Part shown: piece after piece, positions 1 to 9,674 of the stretch | Position numbering within the stretch: position 1 is the stretch's first letter | Layout of the letters: every line of letters begins with the position of its first letter | Assembly (NCBI GenBank): GCA_963580285.1 | Contig: OY757014.1 | Span: 16,706,334 to 16,770,333 of the forward strand | DNA length: 64,000 nt | DNA from: Lucinisca nassula | Lineage: Eukaryota > Mollusca > Bivalvia > Lucinida > Lucinidae | Direction of reading: 5' to 3' | Made by a program: the position numbers and the translations under genes | The notes under the pieces: generated by a model | What the model was told of the DNA's origin: nothing | The model's input: the letters and a program-made list of their open reading frames with translations, nothing else | The model's database searches: none

Positions 1-68
1 CGGACAGGGGTAACACTTAATGCCCTTTCCGACATTCTTCGAATGGGGGGGTTGGGGGCGGATAAAAA
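1..68. repeat. 3' terminus of a dispersed non-autonomous element
   Basis: The window opens inside an element whose end reads CATTCTTCGAATGGGGG followed by a G-rich run and ATAAAAA. Similar ends (a C/G-rich inverted pair around TTCGAA and then ATAAAA) finish other tandem-core elements in this window, for example near 9655, 16410 and 30670. Only the last part is present, so the family assignment is inference. Confidence 0.35.
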
Positions 69-864
69 TACCACGGTATGATATTGTACTTGCTAGAACA
101 GTTAACCGTTTGATCACTAAATGGCTTGTTAAAGGCATTTTTCTTGAATATTGAGGATTATCATTTCGTTACATAATATAATGTAGCCCTCAGTGCTGAC
201 TAAAGGGAAGTACTCTGCCTCTTTGGGGAAAACCAATAGTATACAAACTGTTGACTAAAGTGTACATTATTAATTCAACAAGAGCTACTAATCACCCTAT
301 TAAGGGCCACCTTTGATCTGCTATAGACAGTATATCACAAGGGGCAATAAAACAATTATGAACTCACAGTGTGTGTTACTGTTACAAGAATAAATGCCTT
401 TAAGCTTACGATGTTTTGAACAGCCGGGAACTGATATTTTCTGTCAGTAATACAATGGAGACATTTTTCATGACTTTGTTTACTTCTAAACGAGGGTCTA
501 GTCTTGGATGAAAGAATTTGCAGATGAGGAGCCATTTCTTTCTTTATAGATAAGGCAGATAAAACAATGTCCAAAAGAACTGACCCTCTTGAACATGTAA
601 ACATTCTTCTAGCATATCTATGTGTTTGTTAGGAATAGCTTTGGCCCCTTGTCTAAGTGTTCTTACATATATAAGACTTGCCTAACGTTTGAACCAAACA
701 TGATACAGAAGCCTTTCAGATAGCATTTTGTAGGGAATAAGAGATACTGTAGTGAATTAACCCTTCAATTGCTTATAAATTCTTGGAGCAGACAACAATC
801 TGATTTTTAGAATATGTTTAAGAAATAGATCAGCTCTAGTTGTGATTTGTTGAGTAATAAATCA
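69..864. other. AT-rich sequence without recognisable gene
   Basis: An 82-codon open frame exists on the minus strand at 356-604. It has no clear splice sites and no family resemblance that I recognise. If the minus-strand host gene ending at 5572 is real, this lies downstream of it. I see no repeat family here that recurs in the window. Confidence 0.4.
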
Positions 865-949
865 CAGTTTGAAGGTCAGTTGTAAAGTAGATCAAATCAC
901 GAGCGCGTAGCGCGCGTGATTTGACTACTTACAACTGACCTCCAAACTG
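865..949. repeat. 85-bp near-perfect inverted repeat (hairpin)
   Basis: The left arm starts CAGTTTGAAGGTCAGTTGTA at 865 and the right arm is its near-complement, ending AAACTG at 949. The centre is the GC-rich ATCACGAGCGCG/CGCGCGTGAT at about 898-919 in otherwise AT-rich DNA. There is almost no loop. It looks like a foldback MITE or the terminus of one. Confidence 0.7.
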
Positions 950-1057
950 TCTACTTACAACTGACTGACTGTTTTCTCGCAAAAATCCTATAAAAAGCCT
1001 GTTTTCTGACTGAAATTTGTCTACTTACAACTGACTGACTGTTTTCTCGCAAAAATC
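949..1057. repeat. Two 39-bp direct repeats, 70 bp apart
   Basis: A 39-bp stretch beginning GTCTACTTACAACTGACTGA occurs at 949-987 and again at 1019-1057. The first copy abuts the hairpin arm at 949 and shares its TACTTACAACTGAC sequence, so hairpin and direct repeats probably belong to one element. Confidence 0.65.
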
Positions 1058-1547
1058 AAAATGTTTGTTGTTCAAGCAAAACAATGAAAAACATAACACA
1101 ACGAACCCGATCTACACACATGGATATGAAGGACAATATAAGTATTTAATGACTCGGCAAACCTTATATACATGTAAAAATCTATAAATTAATGAAACAT
1201 ATGCAATACAAATAAGGGAATATCAAAAATGTTCATCTGCCAGAAAAAAAGAGGTCAAGTGTGAAAAACTATCCTAATAGATAAAAACAAACATAAAGCT
1301 GCCAAAATGATTAGGTCCCAGGATTATAAAGCTTGTGTCATGCTTATCTGAGAAATGAATTTATATTGCTCCTAAATATCAAAATACCAATTCTTAAGTA
1401 CAGTATTTGTATTGCCCATAAATATTAAACTATAAACTACCAACTACTAACAACAGATTGTGTAAGTGTATTTCTCATAAATATTACAATACAAATTATC
1501 AAGATCAATATTTATGTAGCTCAATATGAAAATACATGTACTAATAA
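1058..1547. other. AT-rich spacer
   Basis: About 490 bp of AT-rich DNA without coding signal. It contains loosely repeated 'cataaatat..aatac' phrases near 1350-1500 that suggest a very degenerate tandem repeat. Confidence 0.35.
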
Positions 1548-1740
1548 TTAATCCTTTTTGTACCAAATGAGATCTGCCTCCTTATACATAGGAGTCCAAT
1601 TCAAAATTTAGGGATGTCAGGTTGTGGTATCTTCAAAATTGATGTGGGAAAAGGCTGGACTTTCTGCAAACAGTGTAGGCCCTCGCCTGCACTGTTTGCC
1701 AGGGTACCCATTATTGGGTTTCCGGTACAAAATGGGTTAA
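1548..1740. mobile_element. TTAA-flanked MITE, copy a
   Basis: The termini are TTAA-TCCTTTTTGTACC and its inverted form GGTACAAAATGGG-TTAA. The interior has the family's AGGAGTCCAATTTCAAAATTT-like segment and the inverted GCAAACAGTG...CACTGTTTGC pair. TTAA flanks with C-rich tips resemble piggyBac-type target sites; that superfamily assignment is inference because no transposase is present. Confidence 0.7.
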
Positions 1741-2251
1741 TTACAGTTTTTGCTCATAAATGGTAATATATCAATTATTAAGAGCAGTTTTTGTGTTACT
1801 AATTAATAACTAACAACCACTAAACTTGGGAACCCGTTTTCTTAAACCAAATGTTCAAGTAAACAAGGCGAAAGTCAGTGAAACCTTCATTTACTCTTTT
1901 CTTTCTGAACAAACACATTTATGACTACCAATCAATCAAATTACTTAATGTAGTTTATTCCAACAAATTCACGAAGAGAATGTCAATCAGTGAATATACT
2001 GATCAGATAGCTTCTAAGGAGGCCATCTGATCTCTATTTGTACTGTTTGCAACTGGTAGCAAGTATACATGTACTGGTTGAGCAGACAACGGTAAAATGA
2101 TTTTTTAATATACCACTCATACCAATAATATATGTTTCAAAAAAAAGTACTAACAAAAATATAAATGAGGTAAAGGCAGTGTTATGTGACATATTACACT
2201 TGTATATATATATTACACATATAAAGAAACTTTGTTTATTGCTGAACACCA
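1741..2251. other. AT-rich spacer
   Basis: There is no coding or repeat signal that I can support. It includes a TATATATA run around 2205. Confidence 0.3.
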
Positions 2252-2490
2252 TTTGAACCCAGCCAAGCGAATTTGTGTCTTCGAGCATTCTGTCGTGACA
2301 AATTTTAACTGCGCATGCCCAGCCGTTCAGAGGGGCCAGGGTTATGGCTGTCTTTGTGAAGGTTTCTCTTGATTCACTGCTTGTATGAGCGAGCAGTGAA
2401 GGTTCTGGAGAGACTGCGCGGATGCGTAGGCTCGCCTGAAACTTTGCTGCTCGTATAGGCGATAAGTACCAAAATCGCTTGACGGGGCCC
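2252..2490. mobile_element. GC-rich MITE-like element with imperfect TIRs
   Basis: About 239 bp of markedly GC-richer DNA. The left end is GAACCCAGCCAAGCGAATTTG and the right end, read in reverse, is GGGCCCCGTCAAGCGATTTTG, so the ends are imperfect inverted repeats. ATTT stands just inside or outside both ends (2251-2254 and 2491-2494), a possible target duplication. The minus strand is open across the whole element (part of a 152-codon frame from 2492), but with inverted ends I read it as a transposon fragment rather than a host exon. Confidence 0.5.
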
Positions 2491-2650
2491 ATTTATAAGA
2501 AACTCTAAAATGTTGGACACATCATAGCATTTAGTTAACCCTCAGCATGCTTAATATTTCAAAATGCTACACTTTTTCCCCAATTTCTTCACCCATTTGT
2601 GTGACATGATTTCATTTTATATGGCTGATCTGGATCTATGCTGTTTTCAC

Positions 2651-3575
2651 ACAAGAGGTCCATGATTGACCTAATTCGCTCACCTGAGTCATGATGTAAT
2701 GTCATGGGAGATCAGTGCAAGACAATGTCAACTGAGCTTTTCAATATATCATCAACCCTTTTTGTACCGAATGGAATATTCCACCTTATATAAAGCAGGA
2801 GTCCATTTCAAAATTTCGGGATGTCAGGTTGAGTTTTCTTCAAAACTGATTTGGAAAATGGCTTAACTTCCTGCAAATAGTGTAAGCCCTGATGAGACGC
2901 CGCATTCTCTGGCGCCTCATCTGGGCCTGCACTGTTTGCCAATGTACCCTTTTTGGGCTTTCCGGTAGTAAATGGGTTAAGGGTGGGCTGTTGGGTATCT
3001 GTCTAAATGCCATTATGAAATCAAAGACTGACAGCACTGGTGGGTCAACTGCAGGTTGAATTTTCTACTTTAAGCCCAGGCTTCCATTTTATTCAACCAA
3101 TCAGACCATTTTAGCAATTTTTGTAAGGGGCATAAGAGGAAAATTCCGTTAAAACAATTTTGAAATCAGGCCAGTGGCCAAAGAGAACACATTTTTTTTT
3201 CTTTTTCATTTATTAGCTCTAGCAGCCAGTTTATTCAACTGAATGGAACTATTTTAGCAATTTTTGGTAAAGGAGTACAAGAGAAGCATTAACATCTTTG
3301 CAATTCTGGTAAAGGGTTACGCAAGGAACATTTCTGCAATATTATTTTGTAAAAAAGGCCATTGGCCTAGGAGATGACATTTTAAGATTTTTTATTTTAG
3401 CTCGGGTGGCCATTCTGTTTAGCAGAGCAGAACGATTTCAGACATTTTGGTTGAGGGTCACTCAAGGAACATTTCTGCTCAATTATTTTGAAATCTGGCA
3501 ACTGCTCTAGGAAAGGGATTTTATTAAACATCAAACATGATCTGCATTTTGTGAGGTTATATTAAAAATCTAAAA
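2651..3575 (+). mobile_element. Helentron-like element, 5' end plus degenerate core
   Basis: The start ACAAGAGGTCCATGATTGAC...CGCTCACCTGAG matches the 5' ends of the elements at 9675, 21758, 29868 and 33417. After an inserted MITE, the sequence 3085-3555 holds three or four decayed units with the phrases TAGCTC..GGCCA, GAACGATTT..GACATTTTGG and GGGTCACTCAAGGAACATT. These match the core of the element at 29868-32166. No terminal hairpin was found. Confidence 0.5.
2753..2980. mobile_element. TTAA-flanked MITE, copy b
   Basis: It runs from TCAACCCTTTTTGTACCG to GGTAGTAAATGGGTTAA. Inside is a long imperfect palindrome (GCAAATAGTGTAAGCCCTGATGAGACGCC and its complement to 2940). It sits inside the Helentron-like copy starting at 2651. 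Confidence 0.7.
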
Positions 3576-3589
3576 AAAAACAAAACAGA

Positions 3590-5205
3590 AATACACATAG
3601 GCGCTAGGGCGATAACGTTTTCTGAAAATAGTCACATTAACCTTGACCTTGCATCATTTGTACAATGTTATTTAAAGCGCCATCAATAAATGTAAGCGCA
3701 GGAGCGATGACAATGTTTTTCTAAAAATAGTCACAGTGACCTTGCCCTTGTGCTGAGGACCCTTTAAGTCAAACTCCGTCAAGGTATTATCATACACAAA
3801 ATTTGTGTATAATTAAAGTAAAATCAATAGATAAATGTAGGTGCTAAAGCGGAGACAAAGTTTTCCTAAAAATAGCCACAGTGACCTTGTCCTTGAGCCC
3901 AAGACCCTGAAAGTCGAACCTGCTTGAGATATCATCATACTCATGTGACGTTATATCCAAAATGAACTTTACAGTGTTGACAGGGACGTTAAACCTCAAA
4001 TCAAACAAACAAAAGAGTTATATTGAAATCTATCATTAAATATAAGCACTAGAGTGATGACGATTTTTTTTGTAAAAAATAGCCACATGGACCTTGAACT
4101 TTAGCCCAGGATTCTGGAAGTCAAACCCACACGAGATATGATCATACTAAACAATTGTGTGAAGTTATCTTAAAATCCCTAAATAAATGTAGGCGCTTGG
4201 GCAATGGCAAAGTTTTTGCTAAAAATAGCCACAGTGACCTTCACCTTCATACCCTGAAAGTCGAACTTGCTTGAGATATTATCATACACAATATTTCTGT
4301 GAAGTTTTATCCAAAATCCATCAATAAATGAAGGTGCTAGAGCAATGACAAAAGTTTTCTAAAACTAACCAGAGTGACATTCACCTAGACCCTGAAAGCG
4401 AAACTCGCTCGAGGTATCCTGACCTTTGTGTGAAGTTATATAAAAATCCATCAATAAATAAAGGAGCTAGAGGGATGACAAAGTTTTTCAAAAAATAGCC
4501 ACAGCCACCTTGACCTTGAGTCCAAGAACCTGAAAGTCAAAACTCACTCGAGATATCATCATACATTTGCGTGAAATTATATTAAATCCATCAATAAATG
4601 TAGGCACTAGAGGGATTAGAAAGTTTTTCGAAAAATAGCCACAGTGACCTTGACCTTGAGGCCATAACCTTGAAAGTCAAACTCGCTCCAGATATTATCA
4701 TAAGCAACATTTTTGTGAAGTTATATTGAAATCCATTAATAAATATAGGCGCTAGAGTGATGATAATTTTTTTCTAAAAATAGCCACAGTGACTTTGACC
4801 TTCAGGCCATGACCTTGAAAGTCGAACTCTCTCGAGATATTATCATAAGGAACATTTGTGCGAAGTTAGATTAATATTGGTCCATAAATGTAGGCACTAG
4901 ATTAATGACAAAGTTTTTCTAAATATAGCCACAGTGACAATGGCCTTGATACCATGACCTTGAAAGTCAAACTTGCTCGAGATATAATCATAAGCAATAT
5001 TTGTGTGAAATTATTTTAATATCCGTCCAAAAATGTAGGCACTATAGCGATGATAAAGTTTTTCTATCAATAGTCACCATGACCTTGCCCTAAAGGCCAT
5101 GACCTTGAAAGTCCAAGTTGCTCGAGATATTATCATAAGCAACATTTGTGTGAAGTTATATCAAAATCCGTCAGTAAATGTAGGTGCTAGTATGTATGCA
5201 TGGGA
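3590..5205. repeat. ~145-bp tandem array, about 11 degenerate units
   Basis: Units recur at 144-146 bp; the phrase TAGGC(A/G)CTAG falls at 4601, 4745, 4891, 5036 and 5181. Each unit carries AGTGACCTTGACCTTGAG, CCTGAAAGTCGAAC, CTCGAGATATTATCATA and CATCAATAAATGTAGGCGCTAGAG. The same unit forms arrays at 25570-26800 and 27965-28760. The direct AAGGTCAAGGTCA-type motifs (reverse strand) look like nuclear-receptor half-sites, but function is untested. A 55-bp SINE tail is inserted at 3960-4014. Confidence 0.75.
3960..4014 (+). mobile_element. SINE S1, 3' tail fragment
   Basis: The segment ACAGTGTTGACAGGGACGTT, then AAACCTCAAATCAAAC with an AAAC tail, matches the 3' end of the S1 SINE family and interrupts the 145-bp array. 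Only the last ~55 bp are present. Confidence 0.6.
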
Positions 5206-5571
5206 CAAATGCTAAACCCCATTACAACTTCGTTATGCGAGGTCATAAAAAGGGTAATAACCCTAATAATACTTTGCGGATTTTACCCGAAATGGAAATT
5301 GCATTTTATGATAATATACATGTGAATGAAATTTGAATCCAATCTACCAAGGTTTTCAAAAGATAAAGCATGTAAACCATTTTTCAAGTAATTGAATCCA
5401 AGGTTAAAATTAAAATCCTGCAGCCGAAAACCCGGGGAGGAGTGTAGCATATTAAAATATGCAGCATATACAAAATACGCTGAGGTTTAATTTGAAAGAA
5501 TTTTCTCCCTCTGGGAGATAAATCATCTTATATAAGAGTAACCTTCCATGGGTGTATCATGTTGCCCTTAA
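5206..5571. other. Probable 3' UTR and flank of the minus-strand host gene
   Basis: This is non-repetitive DNA directly downstream (minus strand) of the stop codon at 5572. On the minus strand an ATTAAA variant poly(A) signal is visible at about 5486-5491, roughly 80 bp after the stop. Transcription end is inferred only. Confidence 0.35.
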
Positions 5572-5748
5572 TTAAGAAAAGAATGACTGCTTTTTCTTGG
5601 ACTGCTTTTTGCTTGCTTTCTGTTGTTGCTGTCCTTTTGAAGGCCGTTTGGTGGAGGAGGAGGTCTGTGGCTGGACGTTCTGTCTTTTAATGCCAATATC
5701 TTGCTCCCACATAGGCACCTGGCTCTTCACCATAGCCCAGTAATTTTT
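5572..5748 (-). CDS. Last coding exon of an unidentified host gene
   Basis: On the minus strand a good acceptor (TTTGTTTACACTTCAG, ending at 5749) precedes 58 codons and a TAA stop. The peptide begins KNYWAMVKSQVPMWEQDIGI and ends in a low-complexity, strongly basic tail (QQQQKASKKQSKKKQ) finishing SFFS. The tail is likely disordered, and Q..FF at a C-terminus is loosely like PCNA-binding motifs, though the spacing is not canonical. The exon starts in phase 0, which matches the phase-0 end of the candidate exon at 15697-15771. I do not recognise the protein. A 63-codon frame starts further upstream at 5763, but its first five codons are the acceptor sequence. Confidence 0.6.
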   Translation of the reverse strand, partial: KNYWAMVKSQVPMWEQDIGIKRQNVQPQTSSSTKRPSKGQQQQKASKKQSKKKQSFFS

Positions 5749-5769
5749 CTGAAGTGTAAACAAACATTG

Positions 5770-6010
5770 ACATTTTTCACACCTTCAAAATGGCTACTTT
5801 TCTGTTGAAAATCTGTGATATTTTTTCTTATTTATGCTGCAAACATAGGTTATGGGTGATCGTTAGAAACCCCTAAATCAGGGGGTTCTAATGAGTACAC
5901 ATAACCTATGTCTTGGAGCAGAAATAAGAAAAATAATGCATATCCAGTAAGCCCCAGTTTTCTCTATATAAAGTGTTGTTTAGGGGTGTTCATTTCAAAA
6001 ACTTGTTCAA
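5770..6010. mobile_element. Foldback MITE with central palindrome, copy 1
   Basis: It contains TTTTTCACACCTTCAAAATGG, then a hairpin around 5843-5910 (ACATAGGTTATG...CATAACCTATGT) with the GTTAGAAACCCC/GGGGTTCTAA core, then TTGGAGCAGAAATAAGAAAA and a TTTTCTCTATATAAAGTG segment. Five copies occur in the window (5770, 6990, 29358, 36619 and a decayed one near 37770). Confidence 0.65.
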
Positions 6011-6134
6011 GTGATCGGGAATTGATACAACTCGCACATTTTCTACCATTTTTACAAGGGAGACAACTTGTCAATTCCTGTTGTAAAAGGTTCCCTCAAA
6101 TTTAATCCTTATAATACAGGGTTAACTCTGAAAC

Positions 6135-6702
6135 TCCCCAGGAGCAAATTCTTACCTTCGCTCCCCAGAAGCAAATTCTTTCCTTAGCTTCCAAGGAGCA
6201 AATTCTTTCCTTTTGCTCCCCGGAAGCAAATTGTTTCCTTTGCTCCCCAGAAGCAAATTCTTTCCTTTGCTTCCAAGGAGCAAATTCTTTCCTTTGCTCC
6301 CCGGAAGCAAATTGTTTCCTTTGCTTCCCAAGAGGAAAATTCTTTCCTTTGCTCCCCAGAAGCAAATTCTTTCCTTTGCTCCCCAGAAGCAAATTCTTTC
6401 CTTTGCTTCCAAGGAGCAAATTCTTTCCTTTGCTCCCCGGAAGCAAATTGTTTCCTTTGCTTCCCAGGAGCGAATTCTTTCCTTTGCTCCCCAGAAGCAA
6501 ATTCTTTCCTTTGCTCCCCAGAAGCAAATTCTTTCTTTTGCTTCCAAGGAGCAAATTCTTTCCTTTGCTCCCCAGAAGCAAATTCTTTCCTTTGCTTCCC
6601 AGGAGCAAATTCTTTCCTTTGCTCCCCAGAAGCAAATTCTTTCCTTTGCTTCCCAGAAGCATATTGTTTCCTTTGCTCCCCAAGAGCAAATTTTTCCCTT
6701 TC
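6135..6702. repeat. 27-bp minisatellite, about 21 copies
   Basis: The unit is roughly GCTCCCCAGAAGCAAATTC plus TTTCCTTT, with G/C variants (CTTCCAAGGAGCAAATTC). Because 27 is divisible by 3 and the unit lacks stops in most frames, it yields long ORFs on both strands (up to 200 codons, with 9-residue LLGSKGKN-type repeats). Those are artefacts of the repeat. It lies just upstream (minus strand) of the last exon of the host gene, inside the intron. Confidence 0.9.
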
Positions 6703-6742
6703 AATGCTAGACCCCTGTTGATAAGGGTGTTTGGTTTTCTTT

Positions 6743-6910
6743 GTTTGATTTGAGGTGCAAAGTCTCCCTCAACACTATATAGGTTATTTTGGAGACATTG
6801 CTTCCAATTTTGTGAGACTTTTACCTGATATTTACATGAAATCTCATCTCAAGCTCTGCGGCCCAATAAAATCAATAGTATTTGTAAGTATGAATGGTTC
6901 ATTGATAAGG
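6743..6910 (-). mobile_element. SINE S1 copy, partial
   Basis: The reverse strand reads as the 3' half of S1, ending TCAAATCAAAC at 6743. It is diverged and lacks the 5' half (the CCCCGATGGGCGGGG end). Confidence 0.65.
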
Positions 6911-6989
6911 GAGATAAGAATACACAAGAGTTGCCTACCCTGATATTTATTCCTTTCCCCTTAAGATAAATGATACATACTTAGGGGAG

Positions 6990-7240
6990 GCACGTTTATG
7001 AAACATGTTTTCTCACCCTTTTCTATAGCACATTCATCACTTGAACACGTCCATGAAATGAACAGCCCCATAAACCCCACTTATTATAGAGAACACTGAG
7101 GCAGTTCTACATGAGCACTCACAACCTATGTTGGCAGTAAAAATAAGAAGAATATCACAGATTTTTATGAGAAAAGTAGCCATTTTGGAGATTCGAAAAA
7201 ATGCACTATGTCACACGGGTGTGTTATCATAATGACTCTT
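6990..7240. mobile_element. Foldback MITE, copy 2
   Basis: This carries the same modules as the copy at 36619: CCCCATAAACCCCACTT, AACCTATGTTGGCAGTAAAA, AGAAAAGTAGCCATTTTGGA and ATGTCACACGGGTGTGTTAT. The central palindrome is partly lost. It ends near 7240. Confidence 0.55.
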
Positions 7241-7359
7241 ACAAGAAATTAGCTCATCAGCCTTTGAGCCAAACTTATTCCTGTTACAATAGGCCTCTTT
7301 ACAAATTGGACAGAACGGTTGTACAGTTAAACAAGATGTCAAAACCAAAGCACTGTCAG

Positions 7360-7663
7360 TTTGTTTGATTTGAGGTTTAACGTCCCCGTCAACACTGTAA
7401 AGGTCATTTTGGAGACGTTGCTTCCAATTTTGTCGGACTTTTACCCGACATTGAGATGAAATGACATCTCGAGCCCTGCCCCCCCACCCCCAATGAAACC
7501 AATAGGGTTTATTAGCATGGACGGTCCGCCTTGCACAGCCATTCCTGGACAGGCTTAGATCCTCTGATCGGTTTACCAGTACTAGTGTGCGGGCCTGATT
7601 CAGCTCTGCGGCGAAGCATCATGCAGCCCATATATTTCTTCAAGCCCCTATTGGCAGGGGCCA
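7360..7663 (-). mobile_element. SINE S1 copy with target-site duplication
   Basis: Near full length (304 bp) on the minus strand. It runs from the GGCCCCTGCC end at 7663 to TCAAATCAAACAAAC at 7360. AAAGCACTGTCAG (7347-7359) and AAAGGCACTGTCAG (7664-7677) flank it as a ~13-bp target-site duplication, which indicates retroposition. Confidence 0.8.
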
Positions 7664-7679
7664 AAAGGCACTGTCAGGC

Positions 7680-8505
7680 CTGTTAGGTTGAAAAATGAGC
7701 CTAAACGGGGACTTACCATAACAATCCAAAAAATTGGACATCTTGAGAACTAACTGTAATTGTTCTAAAATTTTAACAAATTTGCTTCATGATCCAGCAA
7801 GGATTCCAAAAGGAGCAAACAGAACGGCAAACAGTGTAGACCCTGACCAGTCAGGAGCAGTCTGATCTGGGCATGTACTGTTTGTTTAGGCCTATCTATC
7901 CCAATATTTAATATCATTATGGTATACTACAGTCGAACTTCAATGGCTCGAGACAGGGGTAGTTCAAGCTTCTGATGGATACTGCCAATAGGCATAACGA
8001 GATTCCTTTTGACATCTTTTCGGTATTCTATAATGAAAATGTATGCTGTGTGTACTCATTAGAATCACCTCCATGAGGCGATTCAAATGAGTACACACAG
8101 CATGCATTTGTAATATAAAGGACGAAACCCTCCAAAATTATCCCCCACTATTTGTTATGTAGGGCTCAAGAACGGGTTTGACTCAGCCATGGTAAACAAG
8201 CCATTGGTGTTCAAGCCATCGAAGTTTCACTGTACATAGTTTAACCTTCAATTTCTGTTCTTTAAGCAAACACTCTTAACCCTGATCAGACACTGCTTAC
8301 TGCAATAGGTGATCAGAGTCTACCCCTATTTTACTTTACCAGCACATGAGTCCAGCCTAATCAATACAATTAAGGCCATTTTGTGCCAGTCAGTTTGCAT
8401 AATCACACTTTTCCTGGGCAGTTTATAAATGTATAAGCAGTTCATCAAAACAGTCTACACACAAATACTAGAAACTGACATGCCTCTCTTTAATCAGTAG
8501 AATGG
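7680..8505. other. Intronic sequence with a short palindrome
   Basis: Mostly unassigned. A decayed piece of the TTAA MITE core (GCAAACAGTGTAGACCCTGA) lies near 7830. The main structure is a palindrome at about 8037-8108. Confidence 0.35.
8037..8108. repeat. 72-bp near-perfect palindrome
   Basis: ATGTATGCTGTGTGTACTCA on the left is mirrored by TGAGTACACACAGCATGCAT on the right, with AGAATCACCTCC/ATGAGGCGATTC at the centre. The GTACTCATTAGAA..CCTC core resembles the hairpin of the foldback MITE family (36725-36791), so this may be a solo hairpin of a related family. Confidence 0.7.
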
Positions 8506-8810
8506 TTTTGTTTGTTTGATTTGAGGTTTAACATCCTCGTCAATACTATTTAGGTCATTTTGGGGGACGTTGCTTCAAATTTTGTGGGACTTTTATTACT
8601 TGACACTGAGATGAAATAACATCTTAATCGCTGCTGCATAATGAAACCAATAGGATTTATAGGCATGGACCGTCCGACTTGCACCGCATTTCCATTGCAG
8701 GCTTAGACCTTCTAAGTGGTTTACCAATACTCGTGAAGATGGTTTCAGCTCTGAGTGGAAGCATCATGCATCCCAATCTATTTCTCCATGCCCCGATTGG
8801 CGGGACCCAT
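8506..8810 (-). mobile_element. SINE S1 copy
   Basis: Full-length but diverged S1 on the minus strand. The 3' tail end (TCAAATCAAACAAACAAAAC) is at 8506 and the GGGACC/CCCCGATTGGCGGG end at about 8806. AGAATGG on both sides may be the remnant of a target duplication. Confidence 0.7.
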
Positions 8811-8940
8811 GGACAGAATGGCCATAATCAATCTCTACTAAAGAGGTTGCAGGATCCGGCAGGGATTATACTCATGGCCTCCTGACCTGCAGTCAAACGT
8901 GAAACCAACCGAGCCATGGAGGCTGGTTATGATCGATAGT

Positions 8941-9168
8941 TAACCCTTTTTGTACCAAATGGAATCTTCCACCTTATATATAGCAGGAGTCCATTTCAAA
9001 ATTTAGGGGTGTCAGGTTGTGTTTTCTTCAAAATTCATTAGGAAAATGGCTGAACTTTTTGCAAACAGTGTAGGCCCTGATAGGACGCCACTTTCTGCGT
9101 CGTCTGGTCTGGGCCTGCACTGTTTGCCAGGGTACCCGTTTAAGGATATCTGGTACTAAATAGGTTAA
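8941..9168. mobile_element. TTAA-flanked MITE, copy c
   Basis: TTAACCCTTTTTGTACC at 8941 and GGTACTAAATAGGTTAA at 9168 delimit 228 bp. The interior shows AGGAGTCCATTTCAAAATTT and the inverted GCAAACAGTG/CACTGTTTGC pair around a GATAGGACGCC...GCGTCGTCTGGTC palindrome. Confidence 0.8.
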
Positions 9169-9224
9169 CTGGTGTTTGCAGTGGTACATATATCACAATT
9201 TTTTTACTTTCAAAGTTGCTGGTA

Positions 9225-9672
9225 CTTGTTAGAACAGCTTATAACCCATTTTTGATCTAAATTCTCAAAATGGGACCCGTGTGAACAGTCCAGAACCAGA
9301 ACAGCTGTTGGGCGTGGGTTTTGTGCGAGATAGATAATCTCATGATGCCGGGTTAACATTTCTGCAAAGCAATTTCAAAAACCATCAAGAAATACGAAAG
9401 TTATGGACCGTGTTTAAGTTCTGGACCCATTTTTTACCCTTTTTGACCTCTAAGTACGACCTTGACTTTGGAGTTACGGACCTGGGTTTAGCACGCAACA
9501 CATCGTCTCGTGATGGTTAACACTTCTGCAAAGTAATTCTAAAATCCATCTAGAAATAAGAAAGTTATTGACTGCGTTAAAGTTTCGGGCGGACAAACGA
9601 ATGAATGGATGCATAGACAAACAGACAGCGGCAACATAATATGCCCTTCCACCATTCTGGCGGGGACATTAA
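9225..9672. mobile_element. Fragment of another tandem-core element
   Basis: Two related units (TTCTGCAAAG(C/T)AATT..AAA(A)CCATC..AGAAAT.(C/A)GAAAGTTAT) are followed by GACAAACGAATGAATGGATG and end ATATGCCCTTCCACCATTCTGGCGGGG then ACATTAAAAA. The layout (units, then a GAC/GGA-rich stretch, then a C/G hairpin and ATAAA) parallels the Helentron-like elements. Confidence 0.45.
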
Positions 9673-9674
9673 AA

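Noticed and set aside
6102..6710. ORFs of 200, 165, 134 and 131 codons on both strands
   Set aside because: All arise from the 27-bp minisatellite; four overlapping open frames from one repeat are not genes.
7717..7764. 48-bp minus-strand segment between an AG and GTAAGT
   Set aside because: The phase that would join the neighbouring exons has an internal stop and the acceptor has no pyrimidine tract.
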